This document shows positions 60,515-64,000 of a stretch of 64,000 bases of DNA, in pieces; positions within the stretch are counted from its first letter, which is position 1, and each line of letters begins with the position of its first letter. Origin of the DNA: Fasciola hepatica (lineage: Eukaryota; Platyhelminthes; Trematoda; Plagiorchiida; Fasciolidae); contig CANUEZ040000156.1 in NCBI GenBank assembly GCA_948099385.1, positions 5,849,501 to 5,913,500 on the forward strand, written 5' to 3'. Made by a program: the position numbers and the translations under genes. The notes below the pieces were generated by a model, which was not told where the DNA came from, made no database searches, and was given only the letters and a program-made list of their open reading frames with translations.

Positions 60515-63500
60515 GTCGTCTTCCCTAGGTAAGCACCGATCCAGCTCGTGCGTCATTTTCCATCGTGAAATTACATAGAACCAGATGATCTTACAAGTGA
60601 AACTTTGGTTTCACGAATTTAAAAATGTATTTTTGTCCGATGAACTCTGTACTGTTCGGGTTCTTGTGGATGACACTACCTTAAAAAGACTGATCAAGAT
60701 TTGATGCGCCTTGTAACAGCTGGCAGGCTGAGGCTTGCGTTGCCAATGTCAACAAAGTTATTGTCAAAAAGTTCTGTTTCATTCAGTCTACTGATGATCG
60801 ACCAAATACAGTGGAGTTATAGAAAAAACTATTGTTCATCCAGTTCGGTTTCTTTCTGCGATTAAAACATGGACGAGCTCACGATTCCGACTGTTTGTTA
60901 CCCAAGTGTTGGAACAGCTTATTCAGCTTCTTGTTTCTTCGCAACAGCGTGTAGCAGTTAACTTCAATGTGCCACGATTAATTAAAATCATGACGTTCCG
61001 ACGTCATTTTCAAATTTCATCTAAACAATATCATGATTCATTGTGATGACATCAGAATCAACGCGTCCAATGCAGCATACGCTTGATCATGTATGGATAG
61101 ATTCAGAGTGGCAGCTGGCACTGGAAAGTCTCCTCGAAGTGTCTGCGGAACGTTATCTTGTTGGTAATAACCTCGGTAAACTTGTTCTCCTCTCCAGTAC
61201 ACTCTTTGTCAAATTCGCACAAAAGATGAATTATGAACGAAAGTCTTTCATATGACCTTAATGCTCATATCATGTGCACAAATTAACAGAAATTACTTTC
61301 GATATACCTACGGTTACTTGCAGTTGCACTCGTTGTCTGCTAGAAAAGTATAGTCTTCAACATTCGTATACCATGAATCTGTGCAAGACATGCATATGGT
61401 GGAAGATTTATAAAAGATGACCACTTTGGGCAATTGAGCATCTATTTGGATATTAAAGATATACAACTTACACTGTCCAAAATTAACCCCACAAGGCTTG
61501 TGTATCGATCAGTATCGGTAACACACCGAAAATGATTTTGCGATCCATTCACCTACACAACTAACACTGATGCCACGAAGAGGTCCGTAGTGAATGGTTC
61601 GTCTGACTTGGCCCAACTTGTAGGTATGTTTTGGTTTCCCGCAGATACTGTAGTCCTTATTGTTTTATTCAGAAACGTACCCGCTGAACTATATGGGATA
61701 AAACTTGTTTTTGTTTTGTATCGTTCCTCAAAGAATAAAGGATAAGACGCAACAGGTGCCAATTCTATTTGTGATGTCTTCATGCTTGTTTGAAATATGA
61801 GATTCCCTAGTTTGTTCGGTAAATTTATCGAAGCTGAATGTGATTTTTTCTGAAATTTGTCCTCGAATTATGACTTTATCAAAAACAATTACAGCCCACT
61901 CTTTTGCTTGATTTTGGCACCTCGCAATAATGATTGGAATACTAACTAGATCAGTTAAATCAAATCAGTCGAGGAAAAATTCTCTGTGGTTGAGTAACTG
62001 TCAGGATAAATAACGTGTTCTGATTCGTGCCTGCTACTATTTGTCGTTCAAAGTTGTCAGATTATGTTTGGGAAAGTAATCACAACATCTCCGATGTCAT
62101 TGTTCGAACCCTTCCTTGACCTTGAAATTCATCATTTTTGACACACAAAGTGACAGATGCTATGAGCTTTAATGTAAACTGCCTGACGTCCTGACAACCA
62201 CTATGCCATTTAAGTGACGCATGCTAATGGCGTTAGAACAGATCGTTGAAAACTGGAGAGCATAATATTGCGTCATCAGCCAAATATTACGTCCATCAGT
62301 GTTCCATCAAGCTTACGGGCAGAAACAGACTGGACCGAAACTGTTCCTCAATTCCAGTGAAACGATAATAATGTGGGAACAAACTGGTTCTACTACCCTT
62401 ATTTGAGCTTTTTACTTGTTTACACGGCATTATAAAGATTATCCCATTAGGAGCTGATTTGTGTCCACATTAATCACGTAAAACTTACAAAACTTCTGTT
62501 TCGCCCTTTACTATTTTCACGTATTTTTGTTATAACAACATTGCGGTGAAACCAAACATACAATGTGAAACTGCTTAGACGGATATAATTGGTTGACTTT
62601 GAAATATTTTCCCGGTTGGTTCATTTTTCCAAAAACTCCTGTCTCCATATGTCCTGGAAATGAGAATCGGAACACCAAAAAAACATTTTTGGCTTTATGG
62701 GAAAAATGAATCGGTCTATTAACCGTGTGCTCAATTTACGCCGAAATGCCGTTTAATTTAGCCTAAAAGGTGTGCGAGAGGGTGGTCTAGATTTAAAAGA
62801 ACGAGATTTAATTAGGTGACTGGCATCCCTTGGGATATTGGCAAATACATAATCATACAATTATCGTTTAGTAAAAACTGAATTAGTTGAGTGGAATCCA
62901 ACCGCTTCTGCTAAGCCAATGATCGGTACTTTGGGCACTGTTGTTGTAGATGACTCAACCAGGGGCCAGTTTTGAAACAAAATAACTGGTATAATAACAA
63001 TAGGGACCTACGAGTAAAGTCAGAATGTATGATCAAATTCAATCCGTTCTTCGAGGAATGGATTGGCCCGGAAATTGAACACCTGAAAACTGATTGCACG
63101 TTTTTGCTGGGTTAAATATATTCATCGAAGTATTTTCTTCACATTCAGCCAAAAACTCCTACATGAACCGTCCAGTGTGTTTAGTATCCTCGATGGAGGA
63201 CAGAGAATATCTCTAAAATTTGTGATGTTTCCCAACCTTCGACCAATCATTTGAGGACTCAGTTGGCAAAAATTTAGTGTAAGACCAATTTCACCCCTGG
63301 CATTTGCTTCGAATAAAATGGCATGTTTTCAAAGAGTGATCTTTTATATCAATATTAAATAGAACCCATACCAGTTTTGCAACGAGATGAAATCTCCCTA
63401 AAATTTACCATCAGATTTCGATAATTTGGGCTGGTCAAGGAGCTCAGTCTTATGATGAAATGTGTCTCACAATGGGTTTGAAGTTCATTTTATTGCCGTG

Positions 63501-63725
63501 GATCTAAAGAACAAGGATATGTGTTATCGAAATGCGCAACACAAGTTTGAAGCTTTGTTCAGGATATATAATTATATAACATTGGATTAAAATCACGAAA
63601 ACGAAGTGAGGGGTTCAGTGGAACAATGAAGTTGTGAACAAATTGCAAATCCACAATATGGTACAATTTTAGAAACACGCTTTGAAATACTAAGGCAGAT
63701 GTGTGCGGATGTGTGATCGGAATTT
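60515..63725. other. unassigned non-coding stretch
   Basis: About 3.2 kb with frames of at most 76 codons, none recognised, and no repeat or RNA gene seen. Confidence 0.45.
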
Positions 63726-63730
63726 GCTGA

Positions 63731-63960
63731 TCACTTATGCGGAAATGAGGAAAGCCACTGTTTCAGAACATGTAGCTTGGTGTGTGCACACCTCCAGGGT
63801 TCACAATTTACTGTTATCCCTGGGTACTTGATGGAACGGACTTTAGACACGAAACGGTTATCTATGGTGTAATTGGCTATGAGTGAGCGAATAAGGATAT
63901 ACTCTGTCCGTTTCGGCCGGTTCATTATGCCACTGGATGGGATGGGAAAGACACATTTTC
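63731..63960 (-). pseudogene. possible LINE reverse-transcriptase C-terminal fragment
   Basis: A 64-codon minus frame reads RPKRTEYILI, then NYTIDNRFVSKVRSIKYPGI and TVN. Non-LTR retrotransposon RTs (Jockey/CR1 types) have, after the YADD box, a segment of the form N..KT..I.F, then YTI.....V..VKYLGVT. This matches that pattern moderately well, with PGI for LGV. The frame carries stops just upstream (63,960-64,000), where a YADD box would be expected about 35 residues earlier, and the window ends there. The resemblance is short and could be fortuitous. It is a different LINE type from the one at 4.8-6.3 kb. Confidence 0.4.
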
Positions 63961-64000
63961 TCTAATTTTTTCAGTGAAGGAGAAGAATGGCAGATGTTAC

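Noticed and set aside
1..64000. CRISPR array, bacterial operons, rRNA, intact tRNA
   Set aside because: No regularly spaced direct repeats, no long prokaryote-like coding, no rRNA core sequences and no intact cloverleaf were seen. All features point to a eukaryotic genome.

Overview
This window looks like intergenic or intronic DNA from an animal genome, most likely a flatworm (digenean trematode). It is AT-rich, has no long intact open reading frame (the longest is 154 codons and unrecognised), carries (TA)n and poly-G runs, and is full of decayed transposable elements. The trematode assignment is an inference. It rests on the mix of Penelope-like elements, an 'LRHLWRRRDI'-type non-LTR endonuclease/reverse transcriptase, tRNA-derived SINE-like repeats, and a hammerhead-ribozyme repeat reminiscent of schistosome satellite families. 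No intact host gene, rRNA, tRNA or CRISPR array is supported. Nothing prokaryotic was seen.

Layout. 0.4-0.8 kb: a tRNA-related dispersed repeat (family S1). 3.4 kb: a tRNA-derived SINE-like unit (S4). 4.8-6.3 kb: a non-LTR retrotransposon with a degenerate endonuclease joined almost directly to its C-terminus, the reverse transcriptase being deleted. 11.26-11.75 kb: a SINE-like unit (S3), then a decayed hammerhead ribozyme. 18.0-19.7 kb: a Penelope-like element (RT plus GIY-YIG) on the + strand. 20.08-20.67 kb: two head-to-head copies of a roughly 280-nt hammerhead-bearing repeat between two (TA)n tracts. 20.69-24.28 kb: a decayed Helitron Rep/helicase gene on the - strand, cut off at its 3' end beside the (TA)n tract. 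27.8 kb: a G-quadruplex motif on the - strand. 29.98-30.78 kb: two Penelope GIY-YIG fragments in opposite orientation. 40.8 kb: a second S3 copy. 49.5-50.04 kb: two divergent S1 copies. 54.2 and 58.2 kb: two copies of another tRNA-related repeat (S2). 63.7 kb: a probable fragment of a second LINE.

The most interesting object is the hammerhead ribozyme family at 11,681-11,745 and 20,521-20,582. Both copies fold as a type I hammerhead with a minimal stem III (the GAAAC-NN-GUC arrangement). Each has lost different core bases while keeping what the other lost. The left arm of the 20-kb fold-back shows the unit's 3' end joined directly to its 5' end. That is expected of a tandem or circular-RNA-derived monomer (satellite, retrozyme or Penelope terminal-repeat type). 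A same-strand Penelope-like element ends about 0.45 kb upstream, which fits the known association of Penelope elements with hammerheads. Physical linkage within one element is not shown here.

Every recognised coding region carries stops, frameshifts and lost catalytic residues, so all are called pseudogenes or fragments. Family assignments come from reading the translations by eye against remembered family motifs. No database search was run.
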